From an uncultured Caryophanales bacterium (GTDB lineage: Bacteria; Bacillota_I; Bacilli_A; RFN20; CAG-449), in NCBI GenBank assembly GCA_945873815.1, contig CAMCEE010000002.1:1-64000 (forward strand): a stretch of DNA of 64,000 nucleotides, read 5' to 3'. Every line of letters begins with the position of its first letter. Position 1 is the stretch's first letter. The notes under the pieces are model-generated. The model was not told the origin of the DNA. It did not search any database and was given only the letters and a program-made list of their open reading frames with translations. The position numbers were made by a program, and so were the translations under genes. Shown piece by piece: positions 16,527 through 27,200 of the stretch.

Positions 16527-17510
16527 ATGGGAGTGTATAAGGATAGAGTCACGATTTATGAGGTAGCTAAAGCGGCAGGAGTTTCACTTGCAACTGTTTC
16601 AAGAGTTATTAATAATCAATCGAATGTCACACCTGAAACTAAAAAAAGAGTAGAAGAAACAATTCAAAGATTAGGATATAGACCTAATGCTTTGGCTCAA
16701 GGTCTTGCAACATCAAGAACGACAAATATCGGTATTGTTCTTTCTGATACAAACTACATGTACATTTGTAATTTGTTATCTGGAATGATTGATATTGGAA
16801 AGATTTACGGATATCAAACAACATTATTTGTCACAAAGCATTCTCCTGATGAAGCAAAGGAAGTCATTTCAAAATTGATTACATCTCATGTGGATGGTGC
16901 TATAGTTTTTGATGATGAATTGGATGAATCGGACATTCGTAATATTGAATCATATAATGTTCCTACCGTCATTATTGGAAATAAGGTGAAGGGAGATAAA
17001 ATTGCTTCGATTACTTTGAATTTTATTGATGGAATCGTTGATTTTGTTGAAAAACATAAAAATGGAGATAAATTTCAATTTGTTAGAATTGCAAATGAAG
17101 GTAAACTTATTAGAGGAGTTGAAAAGGGCTTAGAAGAAAAATGTAGAGATTATATTGAAACGATTTCTTGTTCGGATTCCTATCATGAAGTATATTCTCA
17201 TTTTGTTGATTATTTTAAATCCATTCCTCATGGAAGATTTATTTGCCCTCGCGATTCCATCGCATGTGCAATTCAAAATGCTGCGCTTGACATTGGATTA
17301 AAAGTTCCTGAGGATGTTCAAGTTTTATCTATTATTGGAACAAAATATTCATCCATTGCTCGTCCAACAGTTTCATCCCTTGAAATGGATATGTATGAAG
17401 TTGGATCTATTGCAATGAGAATGGTGACTAAATTATTAAAAGATGAACTCAAAAATCGCGAATTCGTTTTCAATTCTGAATTCGTTCAAAGAGCTTCAAC
17501 AACTGAATAA
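16527..17510 (+). CDS. LacI-family transcriptional regulator, CcpA-like
   Basis: The DNA-binding end VTIYEVAKAAGVSLATVSRVINN with hinge RLGYRPNALAQGLAT is very close to CcpA, followed by a periplasmic-binding-protein-like effector domain (IGIVLSDTNY, HVDGAIVFDD). Length 327 aa is typical. CcpA with HPr-Ser-P represses or activates carbon genes at cre sites; cre-like palindromes occur near 51.2 and 54.95 kb in this window. Whether this is the global CcpA or a sugar-specific paralogue is not decidable: no maltose genes are adjacent, which favours a global role, but the effector half is divergent. It has its own ribosome site (GAGAGGAG) and terminator. Confidence 0.85.
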   Translation: MGVYKDRVTIYEVAKAAGVSLATVSRVINNQSNVTPETKKRVEETIQRLGYRPNALAQGLATSRTTNIGIVLSDTNYMYICNLLSGMIDIGKIYGYQTTLFVTKHSPDEAKEVISKLITSHVDGAIVFDDELDESDIRNIESYNVPTVIIGNKVKGDKIASITLNFIDGIVDFVEKHKNGDKFQFVRIANEGKLIRGVEKGLEEKCRDYIETISCSDSYHEVYSHFVDYFKSIPHGRFICPRDSIACAIQNAALDIGLKVPEDVQVLSIIGTKYSSIARPTVSSLEMDMYEVGSIAMRMVTKLLKDELKNREFVFNSEFVQRASTTE

Positions 17511-17516
17511 TTATTT

Positions 17517-17539
17517 GAGACTTTCGAGTCTCTTTTTTT
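17517..17539 (+). terminator. Intrinsic terminator of the LacI-type regulator
   Basis: GAGACT-TTCG-AGTCTC with a UUCG tetraloop and seven T residues. Confidence 0.92.
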
Positions 17540-17616
17540 GACCCTTTACTTTTTCAGTGCTTTTGTTATATCTTAATAACAGAAAGAATTTTTACTATAA
17601 TTTTGGAGGTGGATTT

Positions 17617-18057
17617 ATGAGTTTTATGGGATTTAATCACGGAGTGAATATTATTGCATATAAGAAGAATAATCATAGATTTGGAATGTGCGCTGCATGG
17701 TGTATGCTTGTTGATTACGATAAAGCTATGATGCTTCTTGGAGAACAATCAGACACTGGCAATAATATTGAAAAAGGCGATATCATCGGGATAAGTGGAT
17801 TATCTAAAGGACAAAAAGATATTGCTTTACATTTTGGAAATAATCATTCATTGAGTGAAGATAAATTTGCTCTTATTGATTTTATTGAGGATGATAGTGC
17901 TATTCTTATTCCTAATGCTAAAACATCGATGGTTGCAAGAGTAATCGATATTATTCATACGAATGAAAATCAACTTGATAATCTTATTTATGTTGAGTTT
18001 ATAAAAACTAGTGAAAATGAGAACGTAAAGTTTTTATCTTTTGAGGAAATGAGGTAA
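17617..18057 (+). CDS. Flavin-reductase-like protein
   Basis: A 146-aa protein. The start at 17617 is chosen because TTGGAGGTG precedes it; the listed start at 17557 gives an odd N-terminal extension. The pattern MCAAWCMLVDYDKAMMLLGE followed by SDTGNNIEKGDIIGISGLS and HFGNNHSLSEDKF resembles the split-barrel FMN-binding flavin reductases (one strand with AxW, then a GxxSxTxxNI-like region and a late S..DKF). That assignment is by pattern memory, not search. It ends 5 nt before addB and may be translated with it. Confidence 0.5.
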   Translation: MSFMGFNHGVNIIAYKKNNHRFGMCAAWCMLVDYDKAMMLLGEQSDTGNNIEKGDIIGISGLSKGQKDIALHFGNNHSLSEDKFALIDFIEDDSAILIPNAKTSMVARVIDIIHTNENQLDNLIYVEFIKTSENENVKFLSFEEMR

Positions 18058-18062
18058 CATAA

Positions 18063-20345
18063 ATGGATTTATCATTTATTCAAGATAATTCAATCATTAT
18101 TTGCCCTAGTGAAATAAAGAATGAATTCATTACTTATTTTAATAACAAAATTGAAGTTCGTATTAAGTGTCTTTCTAAAAGTGAATTAATTGAAAGATGC
18201 TATTTTAGGTATGATGATAATGCTCTTTTATATCTAATGAAAAAAGGGAAAACATATTCTGAAGCAAAAGAAATATTAGTTAATCTTAGAGGAATTAAAA
18301 GAGGTAATGAAAAATTAGATGAATTATATAACATATATGAGGAATTAAATCAAAATCATCTTTTAAAGAAAGATTATTTGTTTAAGAATCTATTCAATGA
18401 GAAGAAAGTTTACGTATATGGATATTCAAAAAAGGACGAGGAATTGAATTATCTTCTTAAATCATATTTAAAAGTAGATTACGAGTTTATTGAACGAAAA
18501 AATAAAAACAATAAACCGATGATTATTAATTTTGAATCAAAGGAAGATGAAGTTAATAGATTATTTATTGAAATAGCTAAGTTAGTTGAAAAAGGTGTAT
18601 CATTAAATGATATCTACCTTTATAAATATCCGAGTGATTACGATATGTTAATCAAGAAATACGCTCGATATTATAATCTTCCAATTGAATTTACTTGTGA
18701 ATTAAACTTGTATGAAACAAGCGTGTTTAATGAATATCTCTATAATCTAAAAGAATGTAATAATCTAATTGAAGCTTATGATAAATTAGATGATTATTCT
18801 TATTATGATTATGGAGCAAAAAGAAAATTAGTTAATTTGATTAATGATGCATTGAACGTTTCGGATTCGATAGATAACATATATCAATTTATCATTGAAA
18901 AAGCTAAAGGAATTAGGCTAAAAGGAAAGAAATATGATAATTCAATTAAAATCGTTTCATCTAATGTTGTGAGGGATGGATATGTTTTTATCGTAGGTTT
19001 TTCTCTTGGATCATATCCTACTTTTTCAAAGGATACAGATTATTTATCGGATAAAGAAAAAGAAATTTTGCATCTTAATACAAGTGTATTGAAGAATAAG
19101 ATAAATGAGGAAGAATTATCCTATTTTGTTTCTAATCAAGATAATCTATACATATCTAGAACTAGTAAAGATGGGAAAGAAGAAAAATATGATACTCAAG
19201 TTGCTAAATCGTTGAATTTAAAAAATATTATTAAGAATGATGAAGGAATACGCTATTCGAAAGAATTAAGTGAAATCGAAGTAGCTCGATATAATGATGT
19301 ATATTTTTCATATCGAATCGATGGTGTTTTTGTCGATGCAATTGATCCTAAATCCTTTGCTTATCGTGAATATGATTATCATTTTAAATATTCTGATGTT
19401 TTTAAAGATGATAAAATGATTACTACTTCATATTCGCGTATAAATGAATATAATAAATGTCCTTTCAAATATTTTATTATGAAACTTTGTAAATGTGATT
19501 CTTTTGAGGATTCCTTTACGATAAATCTTGGTAATCTATTTCATAAAATTCTTGAGGATTCACTTAGTAAATCGATTAACCTAAATGATTACCAAAGTGA
19601 AATAGATGAGAAATTTGTTACTTGTAAAGACAAATTCTTCTTAAATCATCTACTTCCTCAAGTGGAAAAAATAATTGAAAAGAATAAGGATTTTATTACC
19701 CATAGCTCTTTTAACAAACAATATGCAGAAGTCCAATGCACGATTTCAGTGGATGATAATTCTATGCTGAAAGGAAAAATCGATAAGATTGTCGTTAATG
19801 AGAAGGAAAAAGAAATCTATATTGTGGATTATAAGACATATAATTTATCTTTTAATAGAATGAAAGTTCCTTATGGATTTGATTTGCAATTACCTTTATA
19901 TGGTGTTTTATTAAAAGAACAATTCCCAGATTATAAACAAGTTGGATTATATATTCAAAATATTTGCGTGCAAAAGGAAAATGAAAAGAGTTTTCTTTTA
20001 AATGGATTAACTCTTTCAGATGAGAGTGTAATATCCCGTCTTGATCATTCTATAGTAAATAAATCATATTATATTGATAAGATTACTAAAACAAGTAAAG
20101 GATTAAAAAAGAATAAATCTCTTATCAACGAACAAGAATTTGAAGATATCCTTAAGGACGCAAAAGAAGCTTTATCGAATTCTATAAGAAATATTAGAGA
20201 GGGTAAGTTTGATATAAAACCGACTAGATTTACTAATGAACAATCTTCTCCTTGTTCATATTGTAAATTGAGTTCAGTATGTTTCCATGAGGCTAGGGAT
20301 ACAAATATCATTACTATAGAAAAAGAAGAAAAGGAGAGTGAGTAA
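18063..20345 (+). CDS. addB: AddB-like PD-(D/E)XK nuclease subunit of a double-strand-break nuclease
   Basis: The C-terminal 300 residues carry a RecB-type nuclease: NLGNLFHKILE, a lid, IVDYKTYNLS (D...xK) and QLPLYGVLL. Four cysteines placed as in AddB (one in YNKCPFKYF, three in CSYCKLSSVC) should bind a 4Fe-4S cluster. The N-terminal part is shorter than usual (760 aa versus about 1150) and has no visible Walker A motif, so it is probably a scaffold without ATP binding. It overlaps addA and together they resect broken ends for RecA. A gene order of addB before addA is the normal one. Confidence 0.85.
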   Translation: MDLSFIQDNSIIICPSEIKNEFITYFNNKIEVRIKCLSKSELIERCYFRYDDNALLYLMKKGKTYSEAKEILVNLRGIKRGNEKLDELYNIYEELNQNHLLKKDYLFKNLFNEKKVYVYGYSKKDEELNYLLKSYLKVDYEFIERKNKNNKPMIINFESKEDEVNRLFIEIAKLVEKGVSLNDIYLYKYPSDYDMLIKKYARYYNLPIEFTCELNLYETSVFNEYLYNLKECNNLIEAYDKLDDYSYYDYGAKRKLVNLINDALNVSDSIDNIYQFIIEKAKGIRLKGKKYDNSIKIVSSNVVRDGYVFIVGFSLGSYPTFSKDTDYLSDKEKEILHLNTSVLKNKINEEELSYFVSNQDNLYISRTSKDGKEEKYDTQVAKSLNLKNIIKNDEGIRYSKELSEIEVARYNDVYFSYRIDGVFVDAIDPKSFAYREYDYHFKYSDVFKDDKMITTSYSRINEYNKCPFKYFIMKLCKCDSFEDSFTINLGNLFHKILEDSLSKSINLNDYQSEIDEKFVTCKDKFFLNHLLPQVEKIIEKNKDFITHSSFNKQYAEVQCTISVDDNSMLKGKIDKIVVNEKEKEIYIVDYKTYNLSFNRMKVPYGFDLQLPLYGVLLKEQFPDYKQVGLYIQNICVQKENEKSFLLNGLTLSDESVISRLDHSIVNKSYYIDKITKTSKGLKKNKSLINEQEFEDILKDAKEALSNSIRNIREGKFDIKPTRFTNEQSSPCSYCKLSSVCFHEARDTNIITIEKEEKESE

Positions 20346-20346
20346 A

Positions 20347-23300
20347 ATGGCATGGACGAAAGATCAAGAACGTGCAATTCATGAAAGTGGGTATAATATC
20401 ATCGATTCTGCGGGTGCAGGTTCAGGTAAGACGGCTGTGCTTTCTGAAAGAGTTAGACATTTTATTGTGGATAAAGGATATAGAATAAATGATTTTTTGA
20501 TCGTTACTTTTACTAAACTTGCCGCTGGAGAAATGAAAGATCGCATTAGAAAAAAATTGGAGGAAAGCGGATCAAAAGAAGTTGAATTTGTCGATTCTGC
20601 AAGCATTACAACTTTTGATGGTTTTACTAATGCATTAATAAAGAAATATCATTATAAATTGGGCATTTCTAATGATTTTGGTGTAGTAGATGAACCAGTT
20701 ATGGACGTTACAAAACATCATATATTAGATGAGATGTTTGATCGAGAATATGAGAAACATGATCCACTTTTTGAAAGGATGATCTCAAAGTTTTGCTTTA
20801 AGGATGACGATGAATTAAAAGAACTTGTTTTAAAGATACAACAAAAGATAGATAAAGAAGTTGATAAGGAAGAATATTATCGCTTATTTATGTTAAACCA
20901 TTATTCAACGGAGTTTTATGATTTTTTGATTGGTGAATTAGAGGGTATAATCATCGCTCAAAGGGATGAATTTTATAATTTAGTTAACGAATTACCTCAA
21001 ATAGAATCCAAAAAAGGAGGACCTTTATATTTAGATTTAGTATTTTCTTTATTTGAAGATTTCTTTAATTCTACATCTTATGATGATTTAATTTCAAATT
21101 TTAATAAGGTTACAAAGTACCCTACAAAACCTCGAAATCAAGAAGACCCTTCATTTGAAATATGCTCAAAAAAATATAATGCAATAAAGAAATTTTTTAG
21201 TTCTCTTCCTAATTCAAAAAAAGAGATGGTTTCTTCATTAGAAGAGAATAAAGAATACGTGGAACTTCTCATGTCTTTTGCCTATGAACTTGATAAAAAA
21301 CAATATGAATACAAAAAGGAAAAACAAGTATTCTCATTTGAAGATATTGCTAAAATTGCTCTAAATTTGATTAAAAATGATAATAATGTTAGAGAAGAGC
21401 TCAAGAATCAATACAAGATGATTATGATTGATGAATATCAAGATACGTCGGCAATTCAAGAAGAAATGATGTCACTTATTAGTAATGATAATCTTTATAT
21501 GGTTGGAGATATTAAGCAATCTATCTATGCTTTTAGAAATGCTAAAAGTGAGATTTTTGCAAATAAATATTTGAAATATAAGAATCATGATGGTGGAGAA
21601 GCTATCGATATGAACAAGAACTTTAGATCGAGAAAAGAAGTTTTAGAAGATATCAATTTCATCTTTTCAAAAATTATGACTCTTGAAACTGGAGGAGCAA
21701 ACTATAAGAAGGATCACATTATTGAATTTGGTTTAGAAAAATATTTGGAATGCGATAATGAAAACCAAAACAACCATTCAGAGTTTATTATTTATAATAA
21801 AGATGATGATGAAGAAAATAGACCTCAAGCGGAGATAGAAGCACGTTTAATCGCGGAAGATATAATTTCTAAGATTAATGGAGGATATACAGTTTACGAT
21901 GCAAAACTTCAAATTAGAAGAGAATGTGAATTTAGAGATTTTTGTGTGATTATTGATCGAGGAACAGAATTTCCTTTGTATAAAAAGATTTTTACAGAAT
22001 ATCAAATTCCACTTTTTGTTGAGCAAAATGAAGAGATTCAAAATGCTTCAATCATCAAGATAATAAGAAGTATTATTGTAATTGCTCAAGCGGTGATTTC
22101 TGGTAATTTTGAGATGAAAGAAAAGATTGCACTTCTTTCTTTAGCTCGTTCATTTCTCTTTAGTAAAACTGATGAAGAAATCTATCTTATGTGCATGAAT
22201 GAGAACTATTTTGATAACGATATTTATAGAGAAATTAAAAATATTATTTATGAGAATAAGGGTTTATCTAATGCATTGTTATTTGATGAGTTAATATATG
22301 GACTTGACGTATATCACAAATTAGTTTTAATTGGTGATGTTGAAATCAATTCCATCCGTATCGATCAAATTCGCGCAACTTTTAAATCGATGACAAAACT
22401 AGATTATTCTTTCGATGATTTTATTTCGTATTTGGATAATGTAGAAAAATATGAACTTAAAATTACTATTACTTCGCAGAGTTCATCACTTAATTCTTGT
22501 AAAATAATCAATATTCATAAATCGAAGGGATTAGAATTCCCAATCGTTTATTTTCCAATGCTTACAAAATCATTTAATCCAAAAGAAAGTGACGATAAAA
22601 TCAATTTCTCAATCAAATATGGGACGATTTTACCTTTAGAAAATGATGATAAAGTAAACATATTGAAAATATTGAACGCTGATTGGGAATATCGCGAAAA
22701 TCTTTCGGAGAAAATAAGACTTTTGTATGTTGCTTTGACTCGTACAAGAGAAAAGATGATTTTTATTCTTCCTGAAGGGGAACTAGAAGAAAAGAATAAT
22801 CCTGGATCTTTTGCAGACTTATTGCGTCCATTTACTCGTGATTTTACAACAATAAAAAGGAAAGTTAGTTCGGATCTCATACTTCCAAAAATCCGAGAAA
22901 AAGAGATAGAAAGGAAAAAAATCGATTTAAAAGAGATACATTTTTCCTATAAAGAAATAAATGAAGTTCATGCAAGTAAAGATTTAAGAATCAACACGAA
23001 TAAATATATTCTTGAATATGGAACATATCTTCACGAATTAATGGAAATCATCGATTTTTATAATCCAGATTTATCAATAATCAAAAATGATAAAATTAAA
23101 AACATTATTTCTAATTTCTTTAATTCACCGATAATGAAAGATGTTAAAAATGCAAAAATCTATAAAGAATATGAGTTTTCATATGACGGAATAAATGGTA
23201 TTATCGACCTTTTCTTAGTTTATGATGATAATGTGGTTTTAATCGATTATAAGACAAAAAATATTGATGATGAACATTATGATTTACAATTGAAAACATA

Positions 23301-23385
23301 TATGGATTTTTTGAAAGAAAAATTTAATAAGCAAGTGATTGGTTATTTGTATTCACTTGAAAATGGTAATTATAGGCAAATATAA
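20347..23385 (+). CDS. addA: AddA helicase-nuclease subunit
   Basis: A UvrD-family helicase: Walker A SAGAGSGKTAVLSER, VTFTKLAAGEMKDRI, Walker B MIMIDEYQDTS, GDIKQSIYAFRNA, NFRSRKEVL, INIHKSKGLEFPIVYFP and LLYVALTRTREKM. The C-terminus adds a RecB-like nuclease (YGTYLHELMEI, NGIIDLF, VVLIDYKTKN). About 1012 aa, smaller than the Bacillus protein. I use ATG 20347 because AGGAGA lies 9-14 nt before it, while the GTG at 20338 sits on that site. With AddB it forms the dual-nuclease AddAB complex for recombinational repair. Confidence 0.93.
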   Translation: MAWTKDQERAIHESGYNIIDSAGAGSGKTAVLSERVRHFIVDKGYRINDFLIVTFTKLAAGEMKDRIRKKLEESGSKEVEFVDSASITTFDGFTNALIKKYHYKLGISNDFGVVDEPVMDVTKHHILDEMFDREYEKHDPLFERMISKFCFKDDDELKELVLKIQQKIDKEVDKEEYYRLFMLNHYSTEFYDFLIGELEGIIIAQRDEFYNLVNELPQIESKKGGPLYLDLVFSLFEDFFNSTSYDDLISNFNKVTKYPTKPRNQEDPSFEICSKKYNAIKKFFSSLPNSKKEMVSSLEENKEYVELLMSFAYELDKKQYEYKKEKQVFSFEDIAKIALNLIKNDNNVREELKNQYKMIMIDEYQDTSAIQEEMMSLISNDNLYMVGDIKQSIYAFRNAKSEIFANKYLKYKNHDGGEAIDMNKNFRSRKEVLEDINFIFSKIMTLETGGANYKKDHIIEFGLEKYLECDNENQNNHSEFIIYNKDDDEENRPQAEIEARLIAEDIISKINGGYTVYDAKLQIRRECEFRDFCVIIDRGTEFPLYKKIFTEYQIPLFVEQNEEIQNASIIKIIRSIIVIAQAVISGNFEMKEKIALLSLARSFLFSKTDEEIYLMCMNENYFDNDIYREIKNIIYENKGLSNALLFDELIYGLDVYHKLVLIGDVEINSIRIDQIRATFKSMTKLDYSFDDFISYLDNVEKYELKITITSQSSSLNSCKIINIHKSKGLEFPIVYFPMLTKSFNPKESDDKINFSIKYGTILPLENDDKVNILKILNADWEYRENLSEKIRLLYVALTRTREKMIFILPEGELEEKNNPGSFADLLRPFTRDFTTIKRKVSSDLILPKIREKEIERKKIDLKEIHFSYKEINEVHASKDLRINTNKYILEYGTYLHELMEIIDFYNPDLSIIKNDKIKNIISNFFNSPIMKDVKNAKIYKEYEFSYDGINGIIDLFLVYDDNVVLIDYKTKNIDDEHYDLQLKTYMDFLKEKFNKQVIGYLYSLENGNYRQI

Positions 23386-23500
23386 AAAAATTCGGTTTTT
23401 TTGGGTATATGATGATGTATTTATATAAATATTATTTATATATATTCCTTTTTGTTATATAATTTCTTTGGAAAGGTTCTAACATTACTTTAAGAATTAG

Positions 23501-24211
23501 ATGAGAAAAGGTTTATTTAGACTAGTCATTGCAATCCTTATTTCTTTACTCGGAATTACCGTTTCTTTTTGTTATGCGTGGTTTACTACAATTGAAAAAT
23601 CTCAAATTGAAGGTTTATCTTTCCAACTCATTGATGATATTGAAGGAAATGTTGAAATCATTGAAGGAGAAGGTGACTCATCAAAGGGTATTTTCTACTT
23701 TGGCTCTAGAATGGAATATAAGATTAAAATGCTTCGCGATATTACAAATTTAAAGGTTACTGGAGAAACAATTTTTCCTACATATGGTGAATTTAAAGCA
23801 CATTTTGAAAAACATGAAGATTTGTTGCTTGGAACATATAATAAATGCTTTAAAGACGGAGAAAAAGTTTATCAATATGTCTACGATATTGAGAAAGATG
23901 ATAATGTCAATAAGATTGATTTCTTATTTAATTTCTTGATTAATAATGATATTTTTAATGCAATTGATGTTTATGTCGAGAATCAAAAATTAATTTATCA
24001 TTCTTCTAACGACAAACCGTATTTCACTTTACCTGATCCAGAAACTGTATTTAATATGGGTATTGAATATTCATTATCTATAGCGATAGGCGAAAACGAT
24101 TTTTGTCCGACATATCAAAAACAAAATGAATCGTTTTACTATCTAACAAATAGTTTGAATTGCTTTTTATTAAGTCGAATTAATTTGAGTTTTGAATCGC
24201 AAATAGTATAG
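23501..24211 (+). CDS. Exported protein with TasA/camelysin-like N-terminus (first gene of surface cluster)
   Basis: The first 27 residues are a signal (MRKGLFRLVIAILIS...) ending SFCYAWFTT; an A-W-F-T motif just after a hydrophobic core is typical of proteins cut by SipW-type signal peptidases (TasA, CalY). The rest, about 205 aa, is unrecognised, with beta-strand-like stretches and an acidic middle. No C-terminal anchor. TATAAT at 23458-23463 may be the -10; no strong ribosome site is next to the ATG. The next gene follows after 8 nt, so four genes to 37.36 kb look like one operon. TasA-like function is inference from the N-terminus only. Confidence 0.7.
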   Translation: MRKGLFRLVIAILISLLGITVSFCYAWFTTIEKSQIEGLSFQLIDDIEGNVEIIEGEGDSSKGIFYFGSRMEYKIKMLRDITNLKVTGETIFPTYGEFKAHFEKHEDLLLGTYNKCFKDGEKVYQYVYDIEKDDNVNKIDFLFNFLINNDIFNAIDVYVENQKLIYHSSNDKPYFTLPDPETVFNMGIEYSLSIAIGENDFCPTYQKQNESFYYLTNSLNCFLLSRINLSFESQIV

Positions 24212-24219
24212 GAGAAAGT

Positions 24220-27200
24220 ATGCAAAATAATCCATTTAAGAAAATTATTATTTTAGTTATTTCATTACTTGCGACACTTCTTACAGCTGTCGGAGTTACT
24301 TTTGCTATTATCGCAAACCAAAATGTAAATAGAACTCATCAAATTGATATCGAATCCACGAACGTTACTTTTATTTATAATAATAAAACATATTTTGATG
24401 AAATTGGAACCGATAATATCAATTTGGATAAAGGTGTTCCAAGCGATGTAAAATTGAAAATTGAGATTGTTGGAACAAAAAAATTTATGGTCAATTACCG
24501 CGTTGATTTTGATCTTGAAATAAACGAACAAAATAGAGAAAAGAGCGAGATGCTCGCAAAAGCAATTGAAGTCTATGTTTTAGAAGATGGACATTATAAA
24601 AGTATTGGCGATTTGAATGATTTTTCAAATTATTTTTATAGTTCTCAAATGATTACAAATTATAGTAAAGAAGTATTTTTACGATTCATTTATTCTAAAG
24701 AAACATCAACCTCGTATGATAACTTGGCAAAAGAAGGCAATATAAGAATTGTAACGCGTGCTAATGCGGAAACAATGGATAATGCTGAATATATTTATAT
24801 AGATGAATCGAATGATTTTAAAGAAGCACTTTTATCGAATAATAATGTGACGATTGTTTTAATTAACGATATTACACTAAATGAAGATTTGACGGTTTCT
24901 AATAGAATAGGAATAGATTTAAATGGTCATAATTTAACGTTGAATAATAATATAAATATTTCGTATACGCAAGATTCGTTTGATGAAACAAAAAGAGGAT
25001 TAATTGATTCTCAAGGTACTGGTAATTTGCTAGGTACAGGGAAAATCACTGTATCGACAAATGAAAGTTATTTAGTAAGTAAAAATATTTCTAATTTACG
25101 TTATTCTATTTCAAATGTTAATTCTCATTTGTCGGATTTAAGTTTGACGATAAAATCTAGATTAAAGGATATAGAAGGTACTTATCATTATCCTGGAGAA
25201 GACTTAACTTACATTCTAAAAGATCTTGAATATTACATTTCTTATTTTGGTCTTACTTCGGAAGAAGGCGTTATTTCTTATAATGATGGAATTTTAAAAA
25301 TTCTTGATAGCGAAAATATTAATATAACTACAACATATTCTTATTCTTTAAGATTATCTGGGGCATATATTGACGGAAATATTCAATTATATGGTAATTC
25401 ATTAGAACAAATTGCACTCGATATTAAAAATAGTATTCCTGATACTATCTCTTCGACTATCTTATTGAAAACATATGATCAATATCGAAATGTATATATT
25501 GATTGGAGTGTCCAAGATGGTTTAGATAATAATCTTATGAATAACAATGGAATCTATTTACCAAACGGGAAGGCATTCATGGAGACAATCGATTCCTTAG
25601 AAGATACTGATATTCTTTTTACGATGAAATTAGTTAAAGGAATCAATCATTACGTTTATTCTTTTAAAAAAACTGGTGAATTAATCTCGATTGAAGATAA
25701 AGGTAATCTGTTAATTGATTCTCAACCTTTAGCTTTGAATTCTAATACGATTTATTCAGGCTATTCTTTATCAAATGAAACGCTAAATAAATATGGGGTT
25801 AAGAAAGTTGAGATTATTTTTCCTTCAAATGAAGAACCATATAAATACTTGAGTATAACTCCTGATAATAGAATAATCGTCGATGCTCTTGAGCAAAATT
25901 ATCGTAAGGAAGGAACATTGAATGTTAAGTTGACATTTAATGATAATAGGACGTTTGTAAAAGAAGTGCATTTCTTATTGTTAGGCGATAATTCATATGT
26001 TACAGAGTACGATATTTTATACCGCTTAGAAAAAGCTTTCAAAGATAATATGTATACTCGTGGTGAGGGAAGGGAATTCTTAGTTCCTGGTTCTTTATCA
26101 CCTCAATCGAGCAATGAATCAAAAGAAATCTTCGTTCAATATACATTTGATAATTCCATTAAAGATGCGATTTCAGCACTAACTAAATATTCACTAGTTT
26201 CTGAATATGAAGATCAAATCTCATATTATCTTAAAGATGGTGCAAACTATGTATTTATTAGAAATCTAAATAACCTAACATATGTTTATAAGAAAGTCGT
26301 TTCTCCAACTTTTGGAAATGAGTATTTTATATTAATAGATGGGAAATATCAAAAAACAAATGATTTATCTTTAGGAGTAAATTATTATTCTAGACATACT
26401 GCTTTATTTGAATATCAAGAAGCTAATCCGACAGATAATTCCAAAACTTATTATGTTTTCAGTAATGGAAGATACATTGAAGCAAATGATTTATCAATTG
26501 ATAGAACATATTATGAAAGAATAGCTGTTGAAAAAGACATATACAGGAAAGATATTTGCATAGAAATCCTCTTTAATAAGATTTCGTTTGTCAATAACAA
26601 AGACGTTAATGTTCATGCGGTACTATATACTCTAGATAGTGAAGGAAATATCCATTACGTAGATGATGTTCCAGGAATCAATGTTTCTGGAGATGAATGG
26701 AAAAAGATGGAATATGATTTTTCATTTACTATCAAAGGAATAATTCAAAACAATGAAAATGGGATTCTAGATCATAATTTATATTCTTTCCTATTGGCTT
26801 GTTTCGACTGTAATGGAGATTCGATTATTAACTTCGATGAAAGCGAATTGACATGGGATGAAATTATTCAAAATGCAATAAATAATGGGTATAGCAGTTT
26901 GATTGGTACTGTTACAGATTCAAAAGCACCTGATTACAATAACAAATATCTAAAATTTGAAAATATGAATATCACTTCAATAAAGGGAATCGAATATTTC
27001 CAAAATATTGAAGGATTATCTCTTGAAAATACATCGATTAGTAATATCTCATATTTAGAAAGTTTGAAGAGACTTAAATATTTAGATTTATCAAACAATA
27101 ATATTGCAGATCTTTCTTCTATATCACTTATGGATGATATTATCACACTAGATTTATCGTTCAACCATATTTCTGATATCGAGCCTTTAAGATATTTAAA

